NCBI RefSeq assembly: GCF_002849655.1
Contig: NZ_PDNW01000004.1
Location: forward strand, 62,001-126,000
DNA from: Pollutimonas subterranea
GTDB taxonomy: Bacteria; Pseudomonadota; Gammaproteobacteria; Burkholderiales; Burkholderiaceae_B
DNA: 64,000 nucleotides
Reading direction: 5' to 3'
Positions 1 through 7,674 of the stretch are shown one piece after another (position 1 is the stretch's first letter; each line of letters starts with the position of its first letter). Position numbers and translations under genes: made by a program. The notes below the pieces were generated by a model. That model did not search any database. It worked only from the letters and a program-made list of their open reading frames with translations, and was not told where the DNA came from.

Positions 1-492
1 CAACTGGTCAATGGACTTCACCGGAAACTTTGGATTGGCAACAAGCACTTGCGGCGCCGAAGCGACCAACGATACAGCAATGAGGTCTTTTTCAGTATCG
101 AAGGGCAAGCTGGTATAGATGGCCGGATTGATGGTGTGCGAGGACAGCGTCAGCAACATGGTGTAGCCGTCAGGCTTCGCGCTTGCCACGTAACGGGTAC
201 CGATCGTCCCCCCGGCCCCACCTTTGTTCTCGATGACGACGGTCTGGCCCAGTGTCCTCGATAAGGGATCCTGAAGGATACGGCCTGCGGCGTCGACGCT
301 CCCTCCCGGCGGATAGGAAACGATCATGCTGATCGGCTTGGCGGGATAACTGTCGGCTGCACCCGCCTCGCTCGCGTGCGTCTGAAACGGCGTGGCAGCC
401 AATACCAGCACCGCGCCGGCTAATCCAGCCAACTTGGTTAGGACGGCACGCTGTCGTTTCAAGCGTGGCTCTTGATTGTTGCTTATGTCCAT
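1..492 (-). CDS. Bug-family (TctC-like) periplasmic receptor, partial
   Basis: N-terminal 164 codons of a tripartite tricarboxylate receptor; the gene runs off the left edge of the window. The start ATG at 490-492 follows a GGGAGA ribosome site. A hydrophobic export signal of about 40 residues precedes the family opening YPAKPISMIVSYPPGGSVD, and the second family mark, AKPDGYT, is also present. Such proteins bind small carboxylates in the periplasm, usually for a TctAB carrier or for sensing. It lies 48 bases after a FAD enzyme read in the same direction, which itself follows another Bug gene, so the three probably form one operon. The ligand cannot be read from the sequence. Confidence 0.9.
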   Translation of the reverse strand, partial: MDISNNQEPRLKRQRAVLTKLAGLAGAVLVLAATPFQTHASEAGAADSYPAKPISMIVSYPPGGSVDAAGRILQDPLSRTLGQTVVIENKGGAGGTIGTRYVASAKPDGYTMLLTLSSHTINPAIYTSLPFDTEKDLIAVSLVASAPQVLVANPKFPVKSIDQL

Positions 493-540
493 GATGTCTC
501 CCGAACTGTTATTTTGAAGGGCCTACCGTGGTGATGATTT

Positions 541-2130
541 CTATAATTCAGCAGCCGCCGGATCAGGCAACTGCTGCATGGCTTGTTCCGCGGGCACGGT
601 GGCGGCTGACCACTCCCGAGCCAGCCGCGCGGCTTGTTCAAAGGCAAGACGCGCGTTGACATCGAGCGACACGGTCCAGAAGTAAGTGCCGGCGGCCAAG
701 CTGCCCAGTACGCTTATGCTTTGGACGACCCCGCCTTTTGCATCGAGCAAACAGCCAGTGTGAAAGTCGAGCTTCAAGCCGCCGTAAGGATCAGCGCAGG
801 CAACACCGCGCGCCAGGAGCGAGCGTAGCAGTGGATCGGCGCAAACCGAGACGTCCGTGGACATCCCCGTAGCGTTCACGACGAAATCGACATGCCGGCC
901 AGCAAGCCGACCGTCTGCGCCTCGCAGCCGGATTGCAAAGCCTCCGGCGATGGCACTGATCGATAAATCGCTTCCTGCTTGAGCTATTTCAAGACTGCCA
1001 TCGTTCAGATAGCTCTGTATCTTCAGTGCGTTAACCATGGGGAACGTGGCGCGTCGCGTCATCCACAATGATCGCCATTCCGCCTGGAAGCGTCGGCGTT
1101 CTGTGTCGGGCATAGCGCGCCACAGGTGCTCGATGGCGTCGTTCAGCGAAATCGCGACGGCCTGCCAGCTACGGGCCCGGGTTGAAGAAGCGATGATTTC
1201 ATACTGAAGCATTTCTTTGGCAGTGTCGCCCTGACCCACTATATCGGCAAGGTCCAGCGCATCGCCCGAGGCGTCAAGTCGCTCTAAAAGGAATGAGAAG
1301 ATCGCTTCAAGCGTCAAGCACTGCTCTTTTCCATTGCACATAGTCGCAATCTGCTGGGCGGAAGGTGCAACGACGGGCATGGGTAGGGCGACGGTGCTTC
1401 GCACGGCAGGCAGCCTCCCGCTACGCGATACGGCCACTATCGAGCCAGTATGGCCGGATTCTTTCAGTGCGACAATTGCATCGACGGCACTAAGGCTGGT
1501 GCCTATGACCGCAACATGCGCTTCGCGGCCCATGCTGGCGGCCAGGTCGGCGACGGGATACGGCGTATTGAAATACCCTGGGCAGTCATGCAGATTCGTA
1601 TAGCTGACGCTGGGCAAATTACCATTGCACAGTACCACCCGCCGCACAATAAAATTTCCGGCAGGTGTTTGAAGGCATACGCTACCGTCTTCCGAAGCCG
1701 GCACGATATCCTCGACCCGTGCCTGCACGCGGCGAATATCGATACCAAGCTGCCGGGCTCGGCCAAGCAGTTCGGTCCATACATCCTGGAGGTACTCGCC
1801 AAACAAAGGACGGGGAAGAAAGGCATTGGCCTCGAGCCGGTTCACCCCGTACTTCTGCAGAATGGCTGCACCCCTGTTTTCAATCCACCGCAGGAAGTGT
1901 CCGCGATCATTCGCATAGGCCGACATTTTCCCCGCAGGGATGTTCAGCAGGTTGGAAGCCAGGTCGGGTGCATAGGGTTCGCCCGGCCCGACATGGAGCC
2001 GCGGCTCGAAGACCAGGATTTGCCTGCCACCGTTACGCGCTTCGTCGCCGAGCGCGGCGATCAATTGCGCGAGAAATGATATGGCGGTGGACCCTCCGCC
2101 AACGACCGCCAGATCTGCGGGCTTTTCCAT
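541..2130 (-). CDS. FAD/NAD(P)-binding oxidoreductase
   Basis: 529 residues. The N-terminus carries a dinucleotide-binding glycine motif, VVGGGSTAISFL (residues about 9-20), and a second Rossmann motif, VAVIGTSLSAVDA, lies near residue 207. This two-motif arrangement fits the FAD-NAD(P)-binding group (Pfam NAD_binding_9), which contains many uncharacterised flavoproteins and is distantly related to N-hydroxylating and Baeyer-Villiger monooxygenases. A third conserved stretch, VNATGMSTD, near residue 420 matches the ATG motif of flavin monooxygenase-like enzymes. The protein is cytosolic with no signal peptide. It sits between two Bug receptor genes on the same strand, which suggests that it oxidises a compound bound by them. 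The specific reaction is unknown. Confidence 0.8.
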   Translation of the reverse strand: MEKPADLAVVGGGSTAISFLAQLIAALGDEARNGGRQILVFEPRLHVGPGEPYAPDLASNLLNIPAGKMSAYANDRGHFLRWIENRGAAILQKYGVNRLEANAFLPRPLFGEYLQDVWTELLGRARQLGIDIRRVQARVEDIVPASEDGSVCLQTPAGNFIVRRVVLCNGNLPSVSYTNLHDCPGYFNTPYPVADLAASMGREAHVAVIGTSLSAVDAIVALKESGHTGSIVAVSRSGRLPAVRSTVALPMPVVAPSAQQIATMCNGKEQCLTLEAIFSFLLERLDASGDALDLADIVGQGDTAKEMLQYEIIASSTRARSWQAVAISLNDAIEHLWRAMPDTERRRFQAEWRSLWMTRRATFPMVNALKIQSYLNDGSLEIAQAGSDLSISAIAGGFAIRLRGADGRLAGRHVDFVVNATGMSTDVSVCADPLLRSLLARGVACADPYGGLKLDFHTGCLLDAKGGVVQSISVLGSLAAGTYFWTVSLDVNARLAFEQAARLAREWSAATVPAEQAMQQLPDPAAAEL

Positions 2131-2186
2131 TTATAGCTCCTGTACCGCCGCAGCGAACTCGGCGATGCGGCGTTGTGCCATTGTTT

Positions 2187-3155
2187 CTACTTCAACTCGG
2201 CGTTCTGGACAACGTCGCGCCAGATGGCGACTTCATGGGAAAGCGCCTGAAACGTATCAGTCGGGGTGCTGGGTACCGCATCCGCACCTTGGCCTGTCAT
2301 GGCTTGCTGCAAAGAAGGGCTCTGCGCGGCCTGCTTCATGGCTTCGTATAGCTTGGTACGAATCGCTTCAGGTGTGCCCTTGGGTGCAAGAAGCACATAC
2401 CGGGTGCTGACGTCGAAATCCTTCACGCCCTCTTCCTGCAAGGTGGGAACCTGCGGTAAGGACTTCGCGCGATCTTTGGTGGTGACTGCCAGAAAGCGCA
2501 GTTTTTCGTTTTTGACATGCCCCATGAGGGTGGGCATGGTGTCAAAGACCATGTCGACTTGACCGCCGATCAGGTCGGTCAGCGCGGGCCCGCTGCCTTT
2601 GTAAGGCACATGCAGCAGCTTGGTTCCTGTGGCAAGCTGGAACTTCTCGCCCGTCATGTGCTGCGAGGAACCATAGCCTGCCGAGGCGTAGCTGAGCTCT
2701 CCATTGCGCTTTTTGGCCAAGGCGATTAGCTCCTGGATATTCTTCACCGGCAGATCGGCACGCACCACCACGGCCAGAGGCGTGGACGTTGCCATGGACA
2801 CGCCATCGAAGGCGTCGGGAAACTTGTATTGCTGCTGCTTGGACGGCAACAGGGAATTGATCGCCATGCTGCCCAGCGCCCCCAGCAACACCGTGTAGCC
2901 GTCGGGCGCGGCATTCGCCACGAACTGCGCACCGATCTCGCCTGCTGCGCCAGCCTTATTTTCAACAACAATAGACTTGCCCAGGATTTTACCGAGCTGC
3001 TCGGCATAGACCCGGGCTGAAAAATCAGTCGCCCCGCCTGGCGGGTAGGGCACGATCATTCGCACCGCTGTTTCAGGCCAGGGGGAAGCCACAGCCAGGG
3101 TGGTGCTGGCGGCCAAGGCCGCTGCAGTAAGAAGTCGAGTGAAGCTAATATTCAT
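2187..3155 (-). CDS. Bug-family (TctC-like) periplasmic receptor
   Basis: 322 residues, the usual length. The signal peptide ends near AVASPWP, followed by the family segment MIVPYPPGGATDFSARVYAE and later AAPDGYTVLLG. The mature protein is expected to fold as a two-lobed periplasmic carboxylate binder. It is the first gene of a minus-strand group (Bug, FAD enzyme, Bug) and is divergent from an IclR regulator. A perfect 7-bp dyad lies 16 bases upstream of its start codon, so IclR control is likely. No tctA or tctB gene is adjacent, so the partner membrane carrier must be encoded elsewhere or the protein acts in sensing. Confidence 0.93.
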   Translation of the reverse strand: MNISFTRLLTAAALAASTTLAVASPWPETAVRMIVPYPPGGATDFSARVYAEQLGKILGKSIVVENKAGAAGEIGAQFVANAAPDGYTVLLGALGSMAINSLLPSKQQQYKFPDAFDGVSMATSTPLAVVVRADLPVKNIQELIALAKKRNGELSYASAGYGSSQHMTGEKFQLATGTKLLHVPYKGSGPALTDLIGGQVDMVFDTMPTLMGHVKNEKLRFLAVTTKDRAKSLPQVPTLQEEGVKDFDVSTRYVLLAPKGTPEAIRTKLYEAMKQAAQSPSLQQAMTGQGADAVPSTPTDTFQALSHEVAIWRDVVQNAELK

Positions 3156-3170
3156 CGCAGTCTCCGTTAT

Positions 3171-3187
3171 TTCCTAAATATTAGGAA
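3171..3187. promoter_or_regulatory. Probable IclR operator, site 1
   Basis: TTCCTAAATATTAGGAA is a perfect inverted repeat with 7-base arms and a 3-base centre. It sits just upstream of the minus-strand Bug gene in the divergent bug/iclR region. A close copy (3358-3375) lies at the start of the iclR gene. Paired palindromes on both sides of a divergent IclR promoter region are typical of IclR autoregulation; binding is inferred. Confidence 0.55.
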
Positions 3188-3357
3188 CGTATGTTCAATA
3201 CTTGATTTTTTATGGCTGAATATATACCATGTTTTTGGTGACCACAGCGATTGGTGTTTGCCTTAATATACCTAACAGGCCGTGGTTTACCCTACAACAT
3301 TTATGAAATAAGCCCTTCGATAGAAAGGTATAAGGCGTGTAGAATGCATATTTTTAA

Positions 3358-3375
3358 GTTCCTAAATAATGGGAC
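3358..3375. promoter_or_regulatory. Probable IclR operator, site 2
   Basis: GTTCCTAAATAATGGGAC repeats the TTCCTAAATA half of site 1 and has an imperfect right arm (GGGAC in place of GGAAC). It ends three bases before the iclR ATG at 3379, where a bound protein would block ribosome access or early transcription. This fits negative autoregulation by the IclR protein. Confidence 0.5.
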
Positions 3376-3378
3376 GTC

Positions 3379-4149
3379 ATGGATAAAACTCTACTCAAAG
3401 GCTTGATGGTTCTTGAAACCATCAGCCGGCTCGATGGCGAAGCGCACACGCTTGAGCAGATTGCTGCAGAGGTTGGTCTTACGCGCAGCAATACGCATCG
3501 AACTGTGCAAACGCTGACCCACGCGGGCTACTTGCGACGGGATACCGAATCGGGGGCTTACTGCTGCACACTGAAAATGTTCGAGCTGGGCGCCCGGCAG
3601 CTCGCCGGCATGGACGCTCGCCGACTGGCTCCCCCCTTCATGCGTGAACTGGCCCGCAAAACCGGCGAAACGGTTCACCTGTCAGTGCTGGACGATCTGG
3701 ACGTCGTCTACGTCGACAAGATCGACAGCGCGCAGCCGCTCGTTGCCTACTCCAGGGTGGGCGGGCGAGCGCCCGCCTATGCCGTGGCTACGGGAAAGGC
3801 ACTGCTCGCATTCCAGGCCCCCGACTACATCGAGCATTACAGTAATTCTGTTCGCAAGCACACCGAGAACACCCATGTATCGATTTCGGCGCTCAAGCAG
3901 GAACTCGCGGACATCGCCCGCATCGGCTATGCCATGAACCGCGGCGAATGGCGCCCAGGCATAGGCGGTATTGCAGCGCCTGTCTTCAATGGACTCGACA
4001 AGGTCGTAGCAGCGTTGGGCATATCCGGTCCGCTGGAACGGCTCAGCAATCAGAAGATGGCGCAGTTCGCGCCTCTCGTACAACAAACCGCACGGGAACT
4101 ATCCGCGCATATGGGTTATCGCGGCGGCTATTTTGGCCTCGCCGCGTGA
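3379..4149 (+). CDS. IclR-family transcriptional regulator
   Basis: 256 residues. An N-terminal winged helix-turn-helix (residues about 5-65, with TLEQIAAEVGLTRSNTHRTV as the HTH) is followed by the IclR effector-binding domain, including the HLSVLDDLDVVYVDKI and RPGIGGIAAPVF stretches. Members bind DNA as dimers or tetramers and respond to small aromatic or aliphatic acids. The gene is divergent from the Bug/FAD/Bug group and lies 11 bases before a CaiB gene that begins the CoA operon. It therefore probably governs both directions. Two similar palindromes in the intergenic region are the likely binding sites. Confidence 0.92.
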   Translation: MDKTLLKGLMVLETISRLDGEAHTLEQIAAEVGLTRSNTHRTVQTLTHAGYLRRDTESGAYCCTLKMFELGARQLAGMDARRLAPPFMRELARKTGETVHLSVLDDLDVVYVDKIDSAQPLVAYSRVGGRAPAYAVATGKALLAFQAPDYIEHYSNSVRKHTENTHVSISALKQELADIARIGYAMNRGEWRPGIGGIAAPVFNGLDKVVAALGISGPLERLSNQKMAQFAPLVQQTARELSAHMGYRGGYFGLAA

Positions 4150-4160
4150 TAGGAGAATCA

Positions 4161-5348
4161 ATGCACCAAGAATCCACGCTCAAGGGCATACGCGTTATCG
4201 AAATTTGCAACGTGGCTGCCGGACCGTTCTGCGGCATGCTGCTCGCTGACATGGGGGCAGACCTGGTCAAAATCGAGCAACCCGGCACTGGCGACACATT
4301 ACGCAGCTGGGCACCGATCACCGACGGCTATAGCGAAAACTTCGCCTCGCTCAATCGCAATAAACGCTCCGTCACCCTGAACCTTAAAAACGAACGCGAC
4401 CAGAAACTGGCGGCCGAGCTCATTGCTCAGGCCGATGTGCTCATCGAGAACAACCGCCCCGGGGTCATGGACCGCCTGGGCCTGGGTTATGCCGACATGA
4501 AGTCGCGCAATCCGGCGCTTATTTATTGCTCGATTTCGGCCTACGGCCAAAGCGGCCCTCGCAGCCAGGAAGGGGGGTTCGACCTAACCCTCCAGGCCAT
4601 GAGCGGACTGATGAGTGTCACAGGCGAGCCTGACGGCGCGCCGATCAAATGCGGTGTTCCCGTTTGTGATTTCTCGGCCGGCCTGTATGCAGCCTTTTCC
4701 ATCGCGACCGCATTGCGCGGCGTGGCCCTTGACGGGCAAGGCACGCATATCGATGTGTCCATGCTGGGCGCGACGCTGGGTATTGCAGCCCTGCAGACCT
4801 CACAATATTTCGGCACCGGCATTGACCCGGTCAAGCTCGGCTCGGCACACCCGCGCAATGCTCCCTATCAAGTATTCCGGTGCGAGAGTGGCTATTTCGG
4901 TATGGCCGCGGGCAACAATTCCCTATGGAAATCCGTATGCGCGGTGGTGAACCGCAACGAGCTGGTCGAGGATGCCCGCTTCCTGAACCCAACCGACCGG
5001 GCCGCCAACCAGGACGCACTGCGCGAGATCCTGGAACAGATATTCGCGACAGCCGATGCCGAGGCCTGGCTCAAACGCTTCCGGGATGCCGGTGTGCCGT
5101 GCGCGCCGATCAACAACTATTCCGACGTGCTGGCCGATCCGCAGGTCGAGCATATGGAATGGGTACAGGACCTGGAGCTGGTGAATGGCGCAGTCACCCG
5201 CACATTCGTCTCACCCATCCGCTTTGACTCGCGCACGGCCCATGTGCGCCTGCGTCCGCCCGCACTTGGCGAACACAATGACGAGGTGCTGGCCGAAGTG
5301 CGTGGCGAAGCCATTGCCCACCGGGCAGTACCGCAGACCACGGAGTAA
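4161..5348 (+). CDS. CaiB/BaiF-family (class III) CoA-transferase
   Basis: 395 residues from the ATG at 4161, preceded by an AGGAGAA ribosome site; the open frame continues further upstream but only inside iclR. The N-terminus (LKGIRVIEICNVAAGPFCGM, then MGADLVKIEQPGTGD) is the class III CoA-transferase fold. The likely catalytic aspartate is Asp170 in VPVCDFSAG, matching the Asp169 that forms the acyl anhydride in formyl-CoA transferase. The enzyme moves CoA from one acyl-CoA to a free carboxylic acid, so it may activate the substrate of this operon. The next gene starts 6 bases after its stop, so they are co-transcribed. The acyl substrate is unknown. Confidence 0.92.
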   Translation: MHQESTLKGIRVIEICNVAAGPFCGMLLADMGADLVKIEQPGTGDTLRSWAPITDGYSENFASLNRNKRSVTLNLKNERDQKLAAELIAQADVLIENNRPGVMDRLGLGYADMKSRNPALIYCSISAYGQSGPRSQEGGFDLTLQAMSGLMSVTGEPDGAPIKCGVPVCDFSAGLYAAFSIATALRGVALDGQGTHIDVSMLGATLGIAALQTSQYFGTGIDPVKLGSAHPRNAPYQVFRCESGYFGMAAGNNSLWKSVCAVVNRNELVEDARFLNPTDRAANQDALREILEQIFATADAEAWLKRFRDAGVPCAPINNYSDVLADPQVEHMEWVQDLELVNGAVTRTFVSPIRFDSRTAHVRLRPPALGEHNDEVLAEVRGEAIAHRAVPQTTE

Positions 5349-5354
5349 GCGACC

Positions 5355-6074
5355 ATGTCCGAACCACTGATGATCGAACGCAAGCAGGGCCGCTGGACCT
5401 TCACGCTGGACCGCCCCGAGAAGCGCAACGCGCTTTCGCAGGAAATCGTCGAGGCACTCATCGAAGGCGTCGAGGCGGCGCACCGCGAGAGCGTGCCTTT
5501 ACTTGTCTTTTGCGGCGCGGGCAAGAATCTGAGTGCAGGCTTTGACTTCACCGGCTACGAAGAACAAAGCGAGGGCGACCTGGTCCTGCGTATGGTGCGC
5601 ATCGAGACGCTGCTTCAGCTGGTGTCGAGCTCACCCGCTCTTACCGTCGGACTGGCGCGCGGCAAGAACTTTGGGGCTGGCGTGGATTTGTTTGCGGCGT
5701 GCAAGCTGCGCTACTGCACCCCCGACGCCAGCTTCCGCATGCCCGGGCTTAAATTTGGATTGGTGCTGGGCACAAGGCGGTTTCGCAATATCGTAGGCCC
5801 GGACACCGCCATGGCCATCCTCGGTACCGCGCGGTCGTTCGGCGCCGATGAGGCCTTGCTCAACCGCTTCGTGACATCGGTGGTCGCCGAGGACGCCTGG
5901 GCGGGACTGCTCATGGACGCAGAATCGGCCGCAATCGCTCTCGATCCGGAAACCCGGAGTGCACTGTATACCGCGCTGAACGTGAACGACGCCAACGCCG
6001 ACATGGCCGCACTGGTGCGGTCCGCGTCCCGCCCCGGATTCAAGCAACGCATTCAACACTACCTGGCGGGATAA
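5355..6074 (+). CDS. Crotonase-fold (enoyl-CoA hydratase/isomerase) protein lacking both catalytic Glu
   Basis: 239 residues, slightly shorter than usual for the family. Crotonase features are FTLDRPEKRNALS at residues 16-28, the oxyanion-hole segment NLSAGFDF near 58-65, and RGKNFGAGVDLFAACK near 102-117. The two acid/base glutamates of enoyl-CoA hydratase (Glu144 and Glu164 of the rat enzyme) correspond by eye to Asp111 and Gly131. Simple hydration is therefore doubtful. It may be an isomerase, a hydrolase or a ring-opening crotonase. It lies between a CaiB gene and a CoA-transferase-fold pair, all closely spaced, so it should act on a CoA thioester made by its neighbours. Confidence 0.88.
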   Translation: MSEPLMIERKQGRWTFTLDRPEKRNALSQEIVEALIEGVEAAHRESVPLLVFCGAGKNLSAGFDFTGYEEQSEGDLVLRMVRIETLLQLVSSSPALTVGLARGKNFGAGVDLFAACKLRYCTPDASFRMPGLKFGLVLGTRRFRNIVGPDTAMAILGTARSFGADEALLNRFVTSVVAEDAWAGLLMDAESAAIALDPETRSALYTALNVNDANADMAALVRSASRPGFKQRIQHYLAG

Positions 6075-6097
6075 CCCCCACTACCTAGGAGAACAAC

Positions 6098-6934
6098 ATG
6101 TCATCTGGATTCAGCAACCTGGACAAGCAGGTATCCATCGCGGAACTGGCTGCGCTTATTCCCGACGGCGCCTCAGTGGCCCTGGGTGGAAGCTTCCTGC
6201 ATCGGGGCCCCTTTGCCCTGGTACGCGAACTGGTGCGTCAGAAAAAAGCCAATATCGAAATCATCAAGCAATCGCCGGGCTACGACATCGATCTGCTTTG
6301 CCGCGCCGGCGTTGCAACACGCGCGCGCACCGGAATCGTGGCCATGGAAGGCAATTTCGGATTGGCTCCCTATTACCGGAAGGCAGTCGAAACCGGCGCG
6401 CTCCGGCTGGAAGAGCATGCCTGCGCCACGTTGACCGCCGGCTTGCGGGCAGCGGCTTTCGGTACACCTTTCCAGCCTTGCGCGGGCATCGACGGCAGCC
6501 ATCTTGTCGACATCAACGGCTGGAAAAAACTGGACGATCCCTATGGCAAAGGCGAAGCGGTCTGGGTGATCCCGGCCATCCAGCCCGATTTCGCGGTCAT
6601 CCATGCCAACGAGGTGGACAGCCGCGGCAACGTCCGCGTGCTTGGCACCTCGCACTGGGACCGCATCATGAGCCGCGCGGCCAAGCGGGTGCTGATCGTG
6701 GCCGAACGCGTGGTCGACAGCGAGATCTTCGAACAACAGCCTGAAGTAACCCTGATTCCGTATTTTCTCGTGCAAGCCTATGCAGTGGTGCCGCAAGGTG
6801 CATGGCCGGGGTCATGCTGGCCGGAGTACGAGATTGACTACGCAGCGGTCGAAAAATATCTGGAGCCCGGGCCTGAAGCCCTGCAGGCCCATCTCGATGC
6901 CGCCCCCGAAGCCTTGCAGGAGTATGCCCAATGA
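6098..6934 (+). CDS. Class I CoA-transferase-fold subunit A (GctA/IpdA-like)
   Basis: 278 residues. It begins with SIAELAALIPDGASVALGG (residues 13-31), the glycine-rich start of class I CoA-transferase alpha subunits. It resembles glutaconate CoA-transferase subunit A and the steroid-ring hydrolase subunit IpdA, and is shorter than the roughly 320 residues of the former. A Glu-Glu pair at 105-106 lies in the region that holds the catalytic Glu of IpdA in my by-eye alignment. An AGGAGAA site precedes the ATG. The stop overlaps the start of the next gene (ATGA), as expected for subunits made in equal amounts. Its partner lacks the usual catalytic Glu, so ordinary CoA transfer is uncertain. Confidence 0.85.
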   Translation: MSSGFSNLDKQVSIAELAALIPDGASVALGGSFLHRGPFALVRELVRQKKANIEIIKQSPGYDIDLLCRAGVATRARTGIVAMEGNFGLAPYYRKAVETGALRLEEHACATLTAGLRAAAFGTPFQPCAGIDGSHLVDINGWKKLDDPYGKGEAVWVIPAIQPDFAVIHANEVDSRGNVRVLGTSHWDRIMSRAAKRVLIVAERVVDSEIFEQQPEVTLIPYFLVQAYAVVPQGAWPGSCWPEYEIDYAAVEKYLEPGPEALQAHLDAAPEALQEYAQ

Positions 6935-7665
6935 GCGCCGACTGGACCCCATTTTCCTACATCGTAACCAACTTGGCGCGGTTCATCCGGCCCGACGAAA
7001 TCACATTCAGCGGCGTCAATTCGACGATGCCCATGCTGGCCTGCCTGATGGCCAAAAAAGCGTATGAATGGGACTTCGTCTATATCAACGTCGCCGGCGG
7101 CGTGGATCCGCGCCCTTCCAAGATACCCATTTCTAGCTCTGATCCCGTGCTCGCCGAGCACACGGCTTCCATCTTCGATAATGAAGACTTCTACGACCTG
7201 TGCTGCCGCGGCCGTATGGATCTCACCTTTCTGGGCGCCGCCCAGATCGACGGCGAAGGCAATGCGAACAATTCCTGCATAGGCAACTGGCATCAGCCTA
7301 AAGTCCGGCTGCCCGGTGGCGGCGGCGGCGCTGTCATGCTGCCGACGGCCAAGCGCGCCTGCACGTGGCGCACAGAGCACTCCACCCGTACCTTTGTCGA
7401 GCAACTGGACTTTCGCACTTCATGGGGAGGCTTCCACGGCGTCGTGACGCCCATTGCCATATTCGTCAAGAAGAACGACCGCCTGGCCCTGCAATCGTGG
7501 CATCCGGAGTCCAGCCTCGACGAGGTCAAGGCGCGTACCGGCTTCCACTTCGATCATGAAGGCGCCGAGCCGACCGCCCTACCGTTGCCAAGCGAAATCA
7601 AAGCGCTGGCCGCTCTTGATCCTGACGGCGCTTTTGAACGCGACGCCGCGGTAAGCTTGCGATAG
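6931..7665 (+). CDS. Class I CoA-transferase-fold subunit B (GctB/IpdB-like), catalytic Glu replaced
   Basis: 244 residues, homologous to glutaconate CoA-transferase subunit B. Shared segments include AAQIDGEGNANNSCIG and KVRLPGGGGGA. In the reference enzyme the thioester-forming glutamate (Glu54, in the ESG motif) lies just before an M-D pair. Here the matching segment reads INVAGGVD and the position is Val54 (codon GTC at 7090-7092). The mycobacterial steroid-degradation subunit IpdB, which forms a ring-cleaving hydrolase with IpdA, also lacks that residue as I recall its sequence. The pair may therefore hydrolyse or cleave a cyclic beta-keto acyl-CoA rather than transfer CoA. The gene overlaps subunit A by four bases. 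Confidence 0.85.
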   Translation: MSADWTPFSYIVTNLARFIRPDEITFSGVNSTMPMLACLMAKKAYEWDFVYINVAGGVDPRPSKIPISSSDPVLAEHTASIFDNEDFYDLCCRGRMDLTFLGAAQIDGEGNANNSCIGNWHQPKVRLPGGGGGAVMLPTAKRACTWRTEHSTRTFVEQLDFRTSWGGFHGVVTPIAIFVKKNDRLALQSWHPESSLDEVKARTGFHFDHEGAEPTALPLPSEIKALAALDPDGAFERDAAVSLR

Positions 7666-7674
7666 GAGAGACGA

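Noticed and set aside
3948-4160. Upstream extension of the first CaiB gene
   Set aside because: It would overlap the iclR gene, and the family N-terminus begins at the ATG at 4161 with a good ribosome site.
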